From positions 36,442,835-36,506,834 of the forward strand of contig OZ026530.1 in the NCBI GenBank assembly GCA_964019695.1: a stretch of 64,000 bases of DNA, written 5' to 3'. Position numbers and translations under genes: made by a program. Positions 9,871 to 20,179 of the stretch are shown here, one piece after another. The notes below the pieces were generated by a model. It made no database searches, was not told the origin of the DNA, and saw only the letters and a list, made by a program, of their open reading frames with translations. Each line of letters opens with the position of its first letter. Positions within the stretch are counted from its first letter, which is position 1. This stretch comes from Loripinus fragilis. Its lineage: Eukaryota; Mollusca; Bivalvia; Lucinida; Lucinidae.

Positions 9871-10310
9871 ATGGGCGAATTACGTTTGAGCGGAAATCAT
9901 ACCGTGGCGAGGTATGAAAAGAGCGGAGATCCATACAGTCAAAAGAGCGGATGGATAAATCATTCAAATGAGCGAATTTTCTAGGTAAGAGGGGGTTCAG
10001 GGGAATTCTCCGCTATTAAATATCCTATGAAAATGAAATAATTTTGTCTCATTGAGACCAAATTATTTCATTTTCATGGGATATTTTTGAATATTTATTA
10101 TAAATGAGGTAAAACCAACATCTATTATACATATGAACCCCCGTTCCAGGAACCCCTGATCTGCCCCTGCATCTGGATGTTTACCTGGAAAATTCGCTCA
10201 TTTTAATGATTCAAGTATGATCCGCTCTTTTGCCTTATGATTCTCCGCTTTTTCGTAAAAATAAATCTGCTCTTTCGTATTATGGATCCGCTCAAACGTA
10301 AATCTCCCAT
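9871..10310. mobile_element. palindromic MITE family F6
   Basis: 440 bp with ends like ATGGGCGAATTACGTTTGAG and the inverse (TTTACGTTTGAGCGGA on the other arm). The arms are studded with GAGCGGA/AAAGAGCGG motifs. The apex GTCTCATTGAGAC is capped on long arms (AATATCCTATGAAAATGAAA). It is flanked by A-runs (AAAA), and the unoccupied duplicate at about 7800 shows the insertion point. Confidence 0.8.
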
Positions 10311-10575
10311 AAAAATCCCACCGTAGTCAACCAGATCATTGAACGATAGACGTGAAAATTCCTTTATAAATTAATGGCACCTGGGCTTAGAAAAATACAA
10401 GCTCACCGAGTCCATGCACACTGTCATTGGTGAAGTTTAAAAACTTCAAAAATCCTGAACTTTCAAAACTCCGATCTTAAAATTTGCAATATGCCCACTA
10501 AATATTCACAATTTGAAGTTTAAATGATCAATTGACAGACTGAATTTAAATCAGAGCACCTATGCTTATCTGCCG

Positions 10576-10632
10576 AATTCAGCATTTTGAGGCTGACTTT
10601 CTATGGAAAGTCAGCCTCAAAATCCTGAATTC
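10576..10632. repeat. hairpin GAATTCAG...CTGAATTC
   Basis: Arms of about 27 bp sharing ATTTTGAGGCTGACTTTC, with a 2-4-nt loop. The flanking 10388-10575 is AT-rich with nothing recognisable. Confidence 0.75.
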
Positions 10633-10731
10633 AGGAATAATCCTGAATACTTTCACCCATACACTGTTTAAATAGTCAAGTTTCAGTTAGAAATGTATCT
10701 CCCTATACTGCCACGTATATTTTTAGGGTTA

Positions 10732-10958
10732 CGCCTTATACATGACTTTAGTTAAGAGTGCGTAACAGAAAAATAATTTATTTATTTCTCAACCAAAACA
10801 TATGTTGCTGGTACTCAAAAGGACCGTCTCACTGAGACGGTCCTTTTGAGCGCCAAAAACATAGTGAGCTGGTTCTTTTGAGTACCCACAGCATATGTTG
10901 AAAATTATGGGTAAGAAAATATTTACAATTTTATGCTCAAAATATTTGTTTAATAAAC
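10732..10958 (+). mobile_element. palindromic MITE family F7
   Basis: It begins 'tacatgactttagttaaga', continues with a 'ctcaaccaaaacatatgtt' arm, and centres on a hairpin ACCGTCTCACTGAGACGGT inside CTCAAAAG arms (about 10813-10851). It ends 'gtaagaaaatatttacaat'. Further copies are at 26957, 28545 and 28975. This copy has an extra repeat of the half-arm. Confidence 0.8.
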
Positions 10959-11064
10959 CGCTGGCCTTATGTCAAACGTACATGAAACCAAATATTAATA
11001 CGAGAACGCGGAAGGTGGTTAAATATTTCTACATTGGGCAGGGAATGTCACATTATACCTTGTG

Positions 11065-12025
11065 GTAAAAGTCTCTGAAAGAAATATATATGGGGCCCCC
11101 AGGGATTTTGGGGATCTGGGGAGAATGGCTATCTATTTTCAGGGAGCTTGGGAGCACTGGTAATTATTTACAGGGATTTAGGGAGCAAGCTCATAGTTTT
11201 GGGGATTCATGGAGCCCTGCAAAAAAGTTAAAAATCTCACCTTAAAGGAAAAGCCTTCATCTCGTTTGACTTTTTCAAAAAAATTTTCGGCTTCTGGGGA
11301 AAGGCCCCCAGACTCCCTTCGATCTCTTGGTGTTTTACTACCCTGCTAACATGCTAATCTGGATTGGTATTCATGACTGATATGGCAAATCATTTTTACT
11401 ATTGTGGAAAATAAGCCTAGAACTAGTTGATTTTTAGGTTGATAATAACGTATTTTGGGACACCCAGAATGCGCCAGATTGCACCATTTTAATAAAAAAA
11501 AAATCCGGAACCCTAGCATGAATCTGAATCCACATCATTTCAGGATAAATATATATATCTCTTCGCGCGTCTGGTATGTAATATCTGATGTAAAAAAACG
11601 TAAAGCATCCATTTTTTCTTGACATTTCTTTTGCTTCTGCGGGCTATTGCCCCCAGACCCCCCTTTTTGTGCCAAAGTGGTCATCTGGAGTGATCTTGGA
11701 GAAAAATATGGCACAAAATTTGGGTTGTTGATTATCCAAAAAATGTCGATTTTTAGGTTGATAACAACCAACTTTGGAACACTCAGAATGCACCAGATCG
11801 CACCATTTTTATCATTTTTTTGGTAGGCGAAATGGCAAATGGTCTAGCTGTCCCTAATAAAAAATCAAATCTAGAGAGCATTCATTCATACCTACTCTAC
11901 CGGGTCAGGTACAGCAACAAAATTTTAAGGACGGCCTCATACTTTGAGCTATATATCGTGCATTCCATTAAAATATTTATATATCGTTTATTCCGTGGCC
12001 AAGGACTCTCTATTTATGTCATCTC
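11065..12025 (+). repeat. dispersed repeat family A, longest copy
   Basis: An unclassified repeat of about 0.95 kb. Landmarks are GGGCCCCCAGGGATTTTGGG, GGGAGCAAGCTCATA, 'agaatgcaccagat', 'ctggtatgtaat' and 'gcattcattcatacct'. Parts of it recur at 34690, 46580 and 49640-50330. Within the copy, the 'ttctgsggnnnngcccccagac' block and the 'aggttgataa...actca/ccagaatgc' block each occur twice. The open frames in it are short and not conserved between copies. Class unknown. Confidence 0.7.
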
Positions 12026-12129
12026 CCCAAAGGCCTTCATCAGCAACAGAATAATTTTGGAAATGTCTGCCAGTTTCGCTAACAGGCATATCTATACGTC
12101 TCATTTTAACCTTTAAAAGTAATAATTTA

Positions 12130-13670
12130 GACATGATCGCACTTAATTTAGAATTGTCAAAATAAAGCAAAATATTATTTGTCGTGAAGCAATTTTGTAT
12201 GCTTTATTTTTCTTTTTTAGAAGTGGTAATGGAGTAAAGTCTCAACAACAACAGAAGTATCCATTTATGTCGCATCGATTCAGGGTATAGCGCGTATTTC
12301 TGAATGTGCCATATTTCGCTGATACTTAAAAAGTCCTAGTGAGACGGTTGTTTTATATAATATGCATTCAAACGCATATTTGATAAGATTGGAGGAGAGT
12401 AATGACGCTTGGCAAATGGGTTAAATAGTATTTGCAACCAAACTACTTTTAGTTCGAATCGCTAAGAACCCTTCGTATAGTGATTGTGACGGGTTCTCTC
12501 ACTTGATATGGGAGCGTTCATTGTACATATAAAGGGGTGACTGGTTATAATTTCAAACTTAAATTAAATTTCTTTGTCTCAATATTGCTTTAGACTTAGA
12601 AAACAGTGTATAACCCTGGTGAAATGCCGCATTATGTGGAATTGCAACTTGATCTCCCTGTTTGCAAAATAATCGTGGGTTAATAGATCTTAATAATTTG
12701 TGTAAATTTACTTGAAAAATTCACGGGTAGAATTTCTATAGATGTCTGACTTCACTGAAGTATTTTGTATCCCGTTTAATTAAGAAACCGAAATATGCAT
12801 TAATTTTCATTTTTTTGCCACTGAATATCAATAGATAAATAAGCCGAATTTAATCACAACTGAGTTTGTTTATTTATGAATTCCAATTTTTCAACAATCG
12901 CGACCCCACGTATTGGATTCCTTTTTTGAAGGAAGCCAACTTGTACCTATGTCTAAAGTAGTCCAGTCCTATTTACGCATTCATGACTTGCCGCATTTAC
13001 AGTAACCAAAAAGTTCTATAATACATGTATAAGGTAATTTCTTGTGGTTCTTTCAAAAAGATTAACGTAAAACCTTGGTTGTAGGATGACCTTTATTTCT
13101 GAATCTTTGGCTTTGGGTCAGGAACGATTTGAAGTTAATACATTCCCGTGACATTGAAATAGTTTTTACTATGTATTTATATGAAGTTGTCTTACCAATA
13201 CTCAACCAATATTACTTCAATCTTTATGGGGAGTATTTATCTGGCACATCGATACAAATGTTCGGATAAGACATTTATCAGTAAATTGTGGATGGATTGT
13301 TGAGAAAACAAAAAATGCAGTTACTTTGTATTACACATGTAACCTATTTAAGACGAATGTGATGAGTCTCCACTGTTTGCCTATGTCCCACAAAAAGGAC
13401 GCTAGGCTTATATGGGTTGATAACTCACAGGCATCGTTTAAGACTAATTATTAATTTCCGAGATGTCATTTGCTCTTCTGTAAATTAATCGCATGTTAAG
13501 TCACTTTGTTTACCAACACGATGTGACGACGCAGCCTGTGTCACGATTTTCTTCCTGCGATGAAGGGATGCGAAAAGTACGACCACACTCAAGCGCCGTA
13601 CACATTTAACAGCTCTTTCGAAAATCCATGATTGACCCTTTACCTCATAGAGACGCATTTTAAAGTTTTT
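12130..13670. other. gene-free stretch
   Basis: AT-rich unique-looking sequence. I see no exon-like frame, repeat or RNA gene. Confidence 0.6.
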
Positions 13671-13672
13671 TT

Positions 13673-13741
13673 TGCAAACAGAGCAGACCCAGATCAGGCA
13701 GCCATTGTAAGAGCTGCCTGATCAGGGTGTACTATGTTTGC
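13673..13741. repeat. foldback, family F11
   Basis: The arms carry GCAAACAGAGCAGACCCAG/ATCAGGCAGC and the inverse, with the apex 'cattgtaaga'. The outer arm text (TTTGCAAACAG ... ACCCAGATCAGGC) is shared with the F11 copies inside the zinc-finger duplications at 53.9-55.4 kb, but the apex differs. Confidence 0.65.
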
Positions 13742-13784
13742 TTATGGAAATATGATATATCTGATCTTACACTTGTGGACCTGA

Positions 13785-13989
13785 GGGAGCGCAGTGGCTC
13801 AGTGGTCGAGTGCTTGACTCGAGACCAATGGGCCGCGGGTTCAAGCCTCACCGGGGTCACTTCATTGTGTCCTTGAGCAAGACACATTTATCCTAGCTTA
13901 GTACTGGTTCAACACAGGAAGACCCGTCCCTTCATAACTAAAAGATTATTGATGGGTAGTTAAGAATCATATCAAACAAATCAAACTAG
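13785..13989 (+). repeat. tRNA-derived SINE, copy 2 with TSD
   Basis: A complete copy: GCAGTGGCTCAGTGGTCGAG (A box), 'gggttcaagcctcacc' (B box), TTGAGCAAGACACATTTATC body, a tail like TTGATGGG, and 'atcaaacaaatcaaac'. It is flanked by the 8-bp duplication GGACCTGA at 13777-13784 and 13990-13997. Confidence 0.9.
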
Positions 13990-14082
13990 GGACCTGACAA
14001 GTAATATCTCTGTTTTATGTACCAACATGCAAGTTTATTGATATAATTATTCACAGTGAGCGGGCTGAGCATAATTATACTA

Positions 14083-14774
14083 GGCCAAAAAAGAAACGCC
14101 GCATATAAACCTTACATTGTGTATGGTGGTATTTCACCAATCTCTCGCAAACGATTTGTCACAGTTTGAATGCTGATTCTTGGGTAATAGGTCCCTCTGG
14201 TTGTCCTATCTACCACTGTCACCGGACGAAATTGATTGAGAAATCTACACCTACATGTACGGTTTTATCGATCTTGACGTCGCGTCATTACACGATGGCG
14301 TCACGAACGCGCACGGTCTAGCATCGTTCCAGTTTGTCAGAAACGTTTACTTAGATGTTAGATCATCCTTTCATGACATCAAAGTTTTTGGCCTATCACC
14401 GATGGCATCACATTAGCTTGTAACATTCGTATCACCCTTTCGCGTTCAACATGTGCCCATTTTTGTATCGTAAATTAGCAATGTGTAATCTTTAATTTTA
14501 AGTTTTAAAATGTTTTCAAGCAAACTGGAGATTTCGACTTGAGATTTCAATAGTTATAACATGTGTAAATCTCAGTAAAATGAATGTGCACGTGAAAAAC
14601 TGGAAAATAAAAAATCAGCCAGTACACTGGTTTGGGTTGACTGAGCTCATTAAAACAATGGGAATAATGTGTGGCAGGAATAGTAGCGAAACATAGATAG
14701 CAAATGAAATTTTGTTACCCTCATTAAACACGCAATTTTTTTACATCTGTATATGCGGCGTTTCTTTTTTGATC
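14083..14774. mobile_element. Tc1/mariner-like non-autonomous element
   Basis: 692 bp bounded by TA dinucleotides (14081-14082 and 14775-14776) and about 24-bp terminal inverted repeats carrying AAAAAAGAAACGCCGCATAT. TA target duplication with such ends is typical of the Tc1/mariner (IS630) superfamily. The interior has no transposase frame and may be a deletion derivative or unrelated filler. Confidence 0.85.
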
Positions 14775-14952
14775 TAGTATATTCACGAAGGAAAGGGTTT
14801 AAAGCACGTATAGAAGGCTCAGACCGATAAATCAGACCTCTAGCGCCGCTGGGTACGTCAACGAAGGCTTAATGTACGCGTGTGGGAGTATATCTTGCTA
14901 AGAGGATTGTGAGTTGGCCTATGTGTGATTCGCAAATAAAAAAAGCATGTCT

Positions 14953-15278
14953 CATGTGCGGATCCAGAGGGGGGGGACAGGGGGTCCGGATCCCCCTCCC
15001 CCCTGGAAAATTACAAAAATATAGGGTTCCTTAGCAATACTAGTCCGGATCACCTAAAAATCACAAGGCTACCAATCCAGTATTCAATGTTGGGCCATCA
15101 TCGGCCCGCCAGCGAAACGCCATTTAAATGGCGTTTCGCTGGCGGGCCGTTGATGGCCCACTAATAGTTGTATTCCTTCCACCCTCATCAAACTAAAAAA
15201 AACGAAAAAAAAAACAACAACAAAAAAATCCCGTCAAAGTTGGACCCCCTCTGACAAAAATTTCTGGATCCGCGCATG
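14953..15278. mobile_element. palindromic MITE family F8, copy with 5-bp TSD
   Basis: Ends CATGTGCGGATCCAGA and CTGGATCCGCGCATG. The central palindrome is AACGCCATTTAAATGGCGTT inside CGGCCCGCCAGCGA arms. It is flanked by TGTCT at 14948-14952 and 15279-15283. Other copies are at 24.13, 25.4, 25761, 32.0, 37000, 37651 and 63.5 kb (partial). Confidence 0.9.
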
Positions 15279-15602
15279 TGTCTTCACGATGGAAACGCAG
15301 TACGTCAACTAAGACAATTGTTGTATGTATATCAGGACGTTGTTAAGGTGGATGAGAGTAAATCTGGCAAGATGATCCACTTCTATGCGCGTCGCGCTAT
15401 AGGGCAGAAACAAATGAAAGACAAATATGCACAGTACAAGGATAACTTCTGTGAGACACATCTATTGTTTCATAAGGCCACATCCGAGTATATGGTTGAA
15501 CTTGATAAAAACAACGTACTGCTTGGAAATAATACAACAAATCGGCGATTGTCTGATGAAGAAATTAAAACCATGTACGATTGCACTGTACAAAATTTCT
15601 GA
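15276..15602 (+). CDS. orphan open frame, helical protein fragment
   Basis: A 108-codon frame ending in TGA. It has balanced, protein-like composition and a probably helical, charged stretch (KQMKDKYAQYKDNF, EYMVELDKNN), followed by RRLSDEEIKTMYDC. I do not recognise the family; a coiled-coil or BAR-like fragment is conceivable. Its ATG lies in the terminal repeat of the F8 MITE, so that start is probably not ancestral. A GCAG at 15297-15300 could be a splice acceptor, though its pyrimidine tract is poor. No partner exon is visible nearby. It could be a real internal or terminal exon, or a relic. Confidence 0.35.
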   Translation: MCLHDGNAVRQLRQLLYVYQDVVKVDESKSGKMIHFYARRAIGQKQMKDKYAQYKDNFCETHLLFHKATSEYMVELDKNNVLLGNNTTNRRLSDEEIKTMYDCTVQNF

Positions 15603-15604
15603 AA

Positions 15605-16138
15605 TCCTGCTTAGTTTGCCGAATATATAGAATCAATTACATGTAGATGAGTTGGAAAAAAGTTATAAAAATGCAAGGCTTGCCCAATATTTTATCAATT
15701 ATTTGCAATGCCAACAATAAATTAAATAATACGGGGGCATGAAGTCTCAACGTCACATGATAAAGTGTGTTTTGGTCAAGATATAATTTTTAAAAAGGGT
15801 CATTCGATGGGCTGTCCCATCGTAAACATATGTGCACATACATTAAATATCTCATAATTTGACAATTTTTAAAAATCTTGACCTTTGTCTCTAAGGCCAT
15901 ACCAACAAACAAACAAAGCGTTGTTGTCATCTACAAACCATGGAGAATCAGTGTCCCTAATATGAACAACTTTAATCTATATGATGGTATGAAAAATCAT
16001 ACAGACAGATTTTAAGTGCTTTGACCTTGTCCGCCATAACAGCAGTTCACAAGCATTGTTGACATCTACACACCTTAGACAATCAGTATGCAAAATACAC
16101 GTATAAACAACTTACATCGATATGTTTAAGAGATAAAT
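15605..16138. other. gene-free stretch
   Basis: AT-rich. Only loosely similar phrases such as 'accttgtc' and 'catctacaaac' recur, consistent with old repeat debris. Nothing is callable. Confidence 0.5.
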
Positions 16139-16306
16139 TAGGGGATAACTGTATTTAAATTTTCATTTGGGGAGGTATATCGTCTGATATACGGTCGGAA
16201 ATTTAGTTTTACGGCGACGCGTAAGCGGAGCCGTAAAACGTGATTTCCGAACGTATATCCGACGATATACCTCCCCAAATGAAAATTTTGAATATGGTTT
16301 CCCCCA
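16139..16306. repeat. long hairpin, about 70-bp arms
   Basis: The arms carry TTTCATTTGGGGAGGTATAT and the inverse. The tip is GTTTTACGGC...GCCGTAAAAC around GACGCGTAAGCGGA. A second small hairpin, CGACAGTATATC/GATATACTGTCG, follows at about 16470-16494, and 'cattctaatgc' recurs inverted near 16313 and 16540, so a larger element of about 430 bp is possible. Confidence 0.8.
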
Positions 16307-17199
16307 TTCTAATGCGCTATTAACATTTTCCCTTCAAAAAGACAGTGAAAATGTACTTGCTGCGCCTTTACGTCCAGCGGCTGCAAGCTGCATAAAACCG
16401 CTTGCCAGCTGCATATATTCACTTGTCAACGAATGAGAAGCGACGTTACGTAATGACGTCGGGTTTCCGACAGTATATCGCAGGATATACTGTCGCAAAT
16501 TTATGACGTTATCTAATCAGATGTCGCGTTGCATTTGCAAGTGCATTAGAATGATTTATTAACCATAAGACCAGAACTTAAGTAGTTGTCCTTGACCTTT
16601 GACTCATCAAAGTCATGCAAGGAATCTAAAAGCTTTTCTGTCATCTGCAAACATCAGACAAATATGTTGTTGTATTTGAATATACATCCTAAAATGTACA
16701 GCCCTTACGGCCGGATTCCATGTATCTACATGTACTGTTGTTTCAAAGATGCATAATAATAGGACTATACTTTTTTCATTGAAACAGGTAAATAACAGTA
16801 AATGTATTTCTGCTGTTAGAGGTAGTTTACCTGGATTAGTTCATATTTTAGATAACATTGATTCTCATCTATCTTTGAATCAACAGTATGGCATTAGCTT
16901 TTAGGCCTAAGGTCAAAATGGCTATCCAAAACATTGTTGTCATTGTCATTGTATAACATATATGAACTATCTTAAGGAAGGAATGAAAGAGGAGATCGCC
17001 CTATTAGTCTTCGGAACCTAAATTCTATGATTCCATGGTGACTTGGTGTTTAAATTGAAGGAGATTGTTGGCTCTAATCATTTTTCAACGCAGTTAATTA
17101 TAACAATTCCCCATTATAAAAAGATTGGCTACAACATAATTAGTGTATTGCAATCACGGTTGGCAACTTTGCTTTCCTCTTTAATTGCACGCCAGTGGG

Positions 17200-17790
17200 T
17201 CGGACTTCAGACTCTATGACGATTCCGACTTAAAGTCTTATCTATTGATGGGATGGTAGGGGCCTGATGCTTTGGCTGTTGTCAGGCCCACCTGAGTTTA
17301 CCTGTTGGATTTGTTTTGCTGCGGTATTCAGTTTTATTTACTCTTGAGTCCTTATCTTTTCTTTATCTCCTTTTTATATCTTGATTTATATGTCTCTAGG
17401 AGATGATGCATTGATAAGTCAGGGATTTTTCATGCAAACCAAACATCTATGTGTCTTGATCCACATCTGAACTGAGGGTTAGGTTGGCGCGCCGCGAAAG
17501 CGGTTTAAGCCCTCCAGTAAAATATTTTTACTTACCGTTCCAAGGCGGTGCTTCTTTTGTGGATCATTTATGTTATTTCTGTCTCGTTTTTGTTATGCTT
17601 CCGTGTGCGTCTGTTTATTGATGCATTGTGGTCACATGCTGGGAAAGGGCTGACCTCTTGGCTCTCGTTTGTGATGTCTAATTGTGAGGTTGTCACTTTC
17701 CGATTGGTATCCTGGTTCAGATGTGGTGCTTGATTGTATCGATTCCTGATCTTTGCCCTCTTTCTTACTTTTGTGTGCTCCTCTTGTTGC
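17200..17790 (+). repeat. dispersed repeat family B, long copy
   Basis: About 0.6 kb of sequence shared with 40555-41125 (reverse). Landmarks are 'tcttatctattgatgggatg', 'ggggcctgatgctttggctg', 'ggtttaagccctccagtaaa', CCGTTCCAAGGCGGTGCTTC and 'ttgtatcgattcctgat'. Shorter copies at 19160 (-), 32255, 33645 and 48840 mostly share the 3' end and differ in their 5' end. That pattern suggests a 5'-truncated retroelement. Confidence 0.75.
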
Positions 17791-17794
17791 AGAT

Positions 17795-18135
17795 ATAAAG
17801 AATCTTACATGAGTGCTCATGTTTTATGATTTTATTAATGAGTTGAGGAAAAGAGATAAAATGCGAGACTTGCCGAGCATTCCAACTCTTCTGAGCAACG
17901 AGTTTAATAAATTCTATAATACAGGAGCACGAATGTTAGATTCTATTTATCACCTGACATAAACATTAGTTAAAAATCGTATTTTTGGCGTGAAAACGTC
18001 ACGATTTTCCATCTTTTACGCAACGTTATAATGGACGTCATTACGTAATGTTAAAAAGTCTGTAAACCACTAGTGGTTTATCTATTTTATTGCATGGCGT
18101 TATATCACTCCCAGGTGCGACGTCATGTGATAATT
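17795..18135 (+). mobile_element. palindromic MITE family F3
   Basis: GAATCTTACATGAGTGCTCA at one side, GAGTTTAATAAAT and ACAGGAGCACGAATGTTAGA on the other. The tip is AAATGC/GCATT around GAGACTTGCCGA (17865-17876). A distal half follows with ACCACTAGTGGTTTAT and 'ggcgttatatcactccca'. Confidence 0.8.
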
Positions 18136-18339
18136 AAAGTATATTAGACCTTGGCCTTTGACTCCAATGTCATAGAGGTAATATAAGTCTTCCTTGGTGT
18201 ATACACACCATAATTAATCTTTGTGCTAAATATGAGCACAATCTAACAAAATATGAAAGAGGAATCCATAAGACGGGGTTTCAGTCTGTTGACCTGAAGT
18301 TTAACCCCTGTGTAATATCAGTAATTTGAAACATACAAT

Positions 18340-18575
18340 TTGATGCACAAGCCATGCCAACCAAAAGTGACAGTGACGAAATACTTTGTTTACAATTGTT
18401 TATTAAAAGTCTAACGTGTACACTTCAATTGAGCCAAGGCAAATCGATAGATCACTTGTGTATTAATCCTATCCTGTGGATAGGATTAATACACAAGTGA
18501 TATATCGATTCTAAGTGCCAGATAACTTTGTAAACAAATCATAAAGTAACTGTCACTCTTGGCTGGTTAGTTACA
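18340..18575. mobile_element. palindromic element F9
   Basis: The inner arms (GTGTATTAATCCTATCC and inverse, about 18443-18514) are near perfect with a 3-nt loop. The outer arms (CCAACCAAAAGTGACAGT ... ACTGTCACTCTTGGCTGG) are looser. Single copy in the window. Class unknown. Confidence 0.75.
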
Positions 18576-18789
18576 TTGCTAAAATGCACTCGGTTATATA
18601 ATGAAGCAGGTGTTTTAACGAACTAAAACACCGCTTTTAATTATATTGAACATTGGTTTTCACTCCAATGTCATAGCGGTGATCTAAAATGTTTTTATCT
18701 ATATTTTGAGTACAATCGGTCAAAAAAGTGTGAAGCATACCGCCCTGACCATTGACCTTTGCCATCAAAGTAAGGAAGAGGGCAACGAT

Positions 18790-19155
18790 CAGGAATCAAT
18801 AAATAGAGAATTCTAGGTGAGTGTCTTTTGATATCAAGTTTACCAGGCGAGGCTTTGAAAACGCTTGTTGATATCGCGAGGCTTGCCGAGCGATTCAACA
18901 TGCGTTCTCAAAGCCGAGCCTGGTAAACTTGATAACAAAAGACGCGAACCTGGTATTCTATTTATCAGTATACCCATTGTTGAACACTCTTCAAACTAGC
19001 AATTATGACGTAATTGTTGATTTTTGTGTTGATTCAGTGTCATTAGCGACGTCATACAAAAAGTGCAACGTCATCATGACCTGACAAAGGTAACATGCCG
19101 TGAGATAGGAAACGTTTATTAGGTTATGTTGAAACAATTCAGTTAATATTAGAGG
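18790..19155 (-). mobile_element. palindromic MITE family F1
   Basis: A hairpin at about 18821-18945 with arms TTTTGATATCAAGTTTACCA and inverse. The tip is ATCGC/GCGAT around GAGGCTTGCCGA (18878-18889). A distal part contains 'gtgttgaacactcttcaaac'-like text and 'aagtgcaacgtcat'. It matches 52630-52985 (opposite orientation, complete) and 50735-50960 (partial). Confidence 0.8.
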
Positions 19156-19159
19156 TGAC

Positions 19160-19440
19160 TGATAAATTCAAGTACCACACCTGGCTCAGAAAATCACATG
19201 GGAAAGTGACAAAACACAAGAAAATATCACATACAACAGAGCCAGCAGGTGACCACAAGGCTGCAGTGAACAGACAGACAGCATGCCAGACACTAAACAT
19301 AAATCATAAAAAGGATCCACAAAAGAAGCACCGCCTTGGAACGGTTAGTTACCAAAAAATACTAAAGGGCTTAAACTAGTTTCAGGGTACCAACATTACC
19401 AATATGATGTAGATCAAGATCAAATAGATGTTTGGTTCGC
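19160..19440 (-). repeat. dispersed repeat family B, partial
   Basis: A reverse copy with 'ggatccacaaaagaagcacc', GCCTTGGAACGGTTAG and 'gggcttaaac', abutting the F1 element. An incidental 74-codon frame runs through it. The following 19440-20156 holds nothing I can name. Confidence 0.7.
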
Positions 19441-20156
19441 AAGTTCTTATTAGGTGGCCATGCTCTAACTTGAGATACACTGCACAGCTCAGTAAGAGCA
19501 CAAATATGTCGGTGTGACTTGTGTCACGGATGCCTGTTGTCACAGAGCTAAAACAAGAAGGTTTAAGTTCAAGTAAGTATACAACAAAATTGTTCGTAAG
19601 TATATGGCATATAGGACGAACTGTGTAAAATGAAAGGTAATTTATTGTTTTTATCCAAAATGTTCAGTTTGGCAGGGCTGATCAGTCTTAACCCAATTAG
19701 CATGCTCAGATCAGGGATTACGAACATTGTTTGAGATACCAACCCAACTCAATGGGAATTTCCAATTATTACCCACAACATATGGGCCTTTGAGTCAAGC
19801 TTCAGCTTAATATTGATCTAGGCTTCCATCTACTTCCATTTTTGTGTATGAGTGAAACAAAAGTTCTGACTAGTCAGGATTTGAAATGGGTACTTACATC
19901 TGTGCCCACGCATGGGTGTTCTTTAAACTTTTCATATTGATAACTCAACATATACAAACTATGAAAATACATTTATTGAATCAAACAGTTAATTATATGA
20001 CTTATGAAGCAACCCTGACTTACAATTTCTATGTCCTAAATCTGTAGTTTTATGTATTTCCATGATTCGTCATCTAGACTGACTCAAAAAAAACAAACAA
20101 CAGGCATTATTACGTTAATACCACAAAACTATCTGGATAAAGTATTGGTTACATTT

Positions 20157-20179
20157 TCTTCTTCTTCTTCTTCTTCTTC
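20157..20179. repeat. (CTT)n microsatellite at LINE 3' end
   Basis: About eight CTT units. On the minus strand this is a (GAA)n tail directly after the LINE 3' UTR, so it is probably the element's own simple-repeat terminus. Confidence 0.85.
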
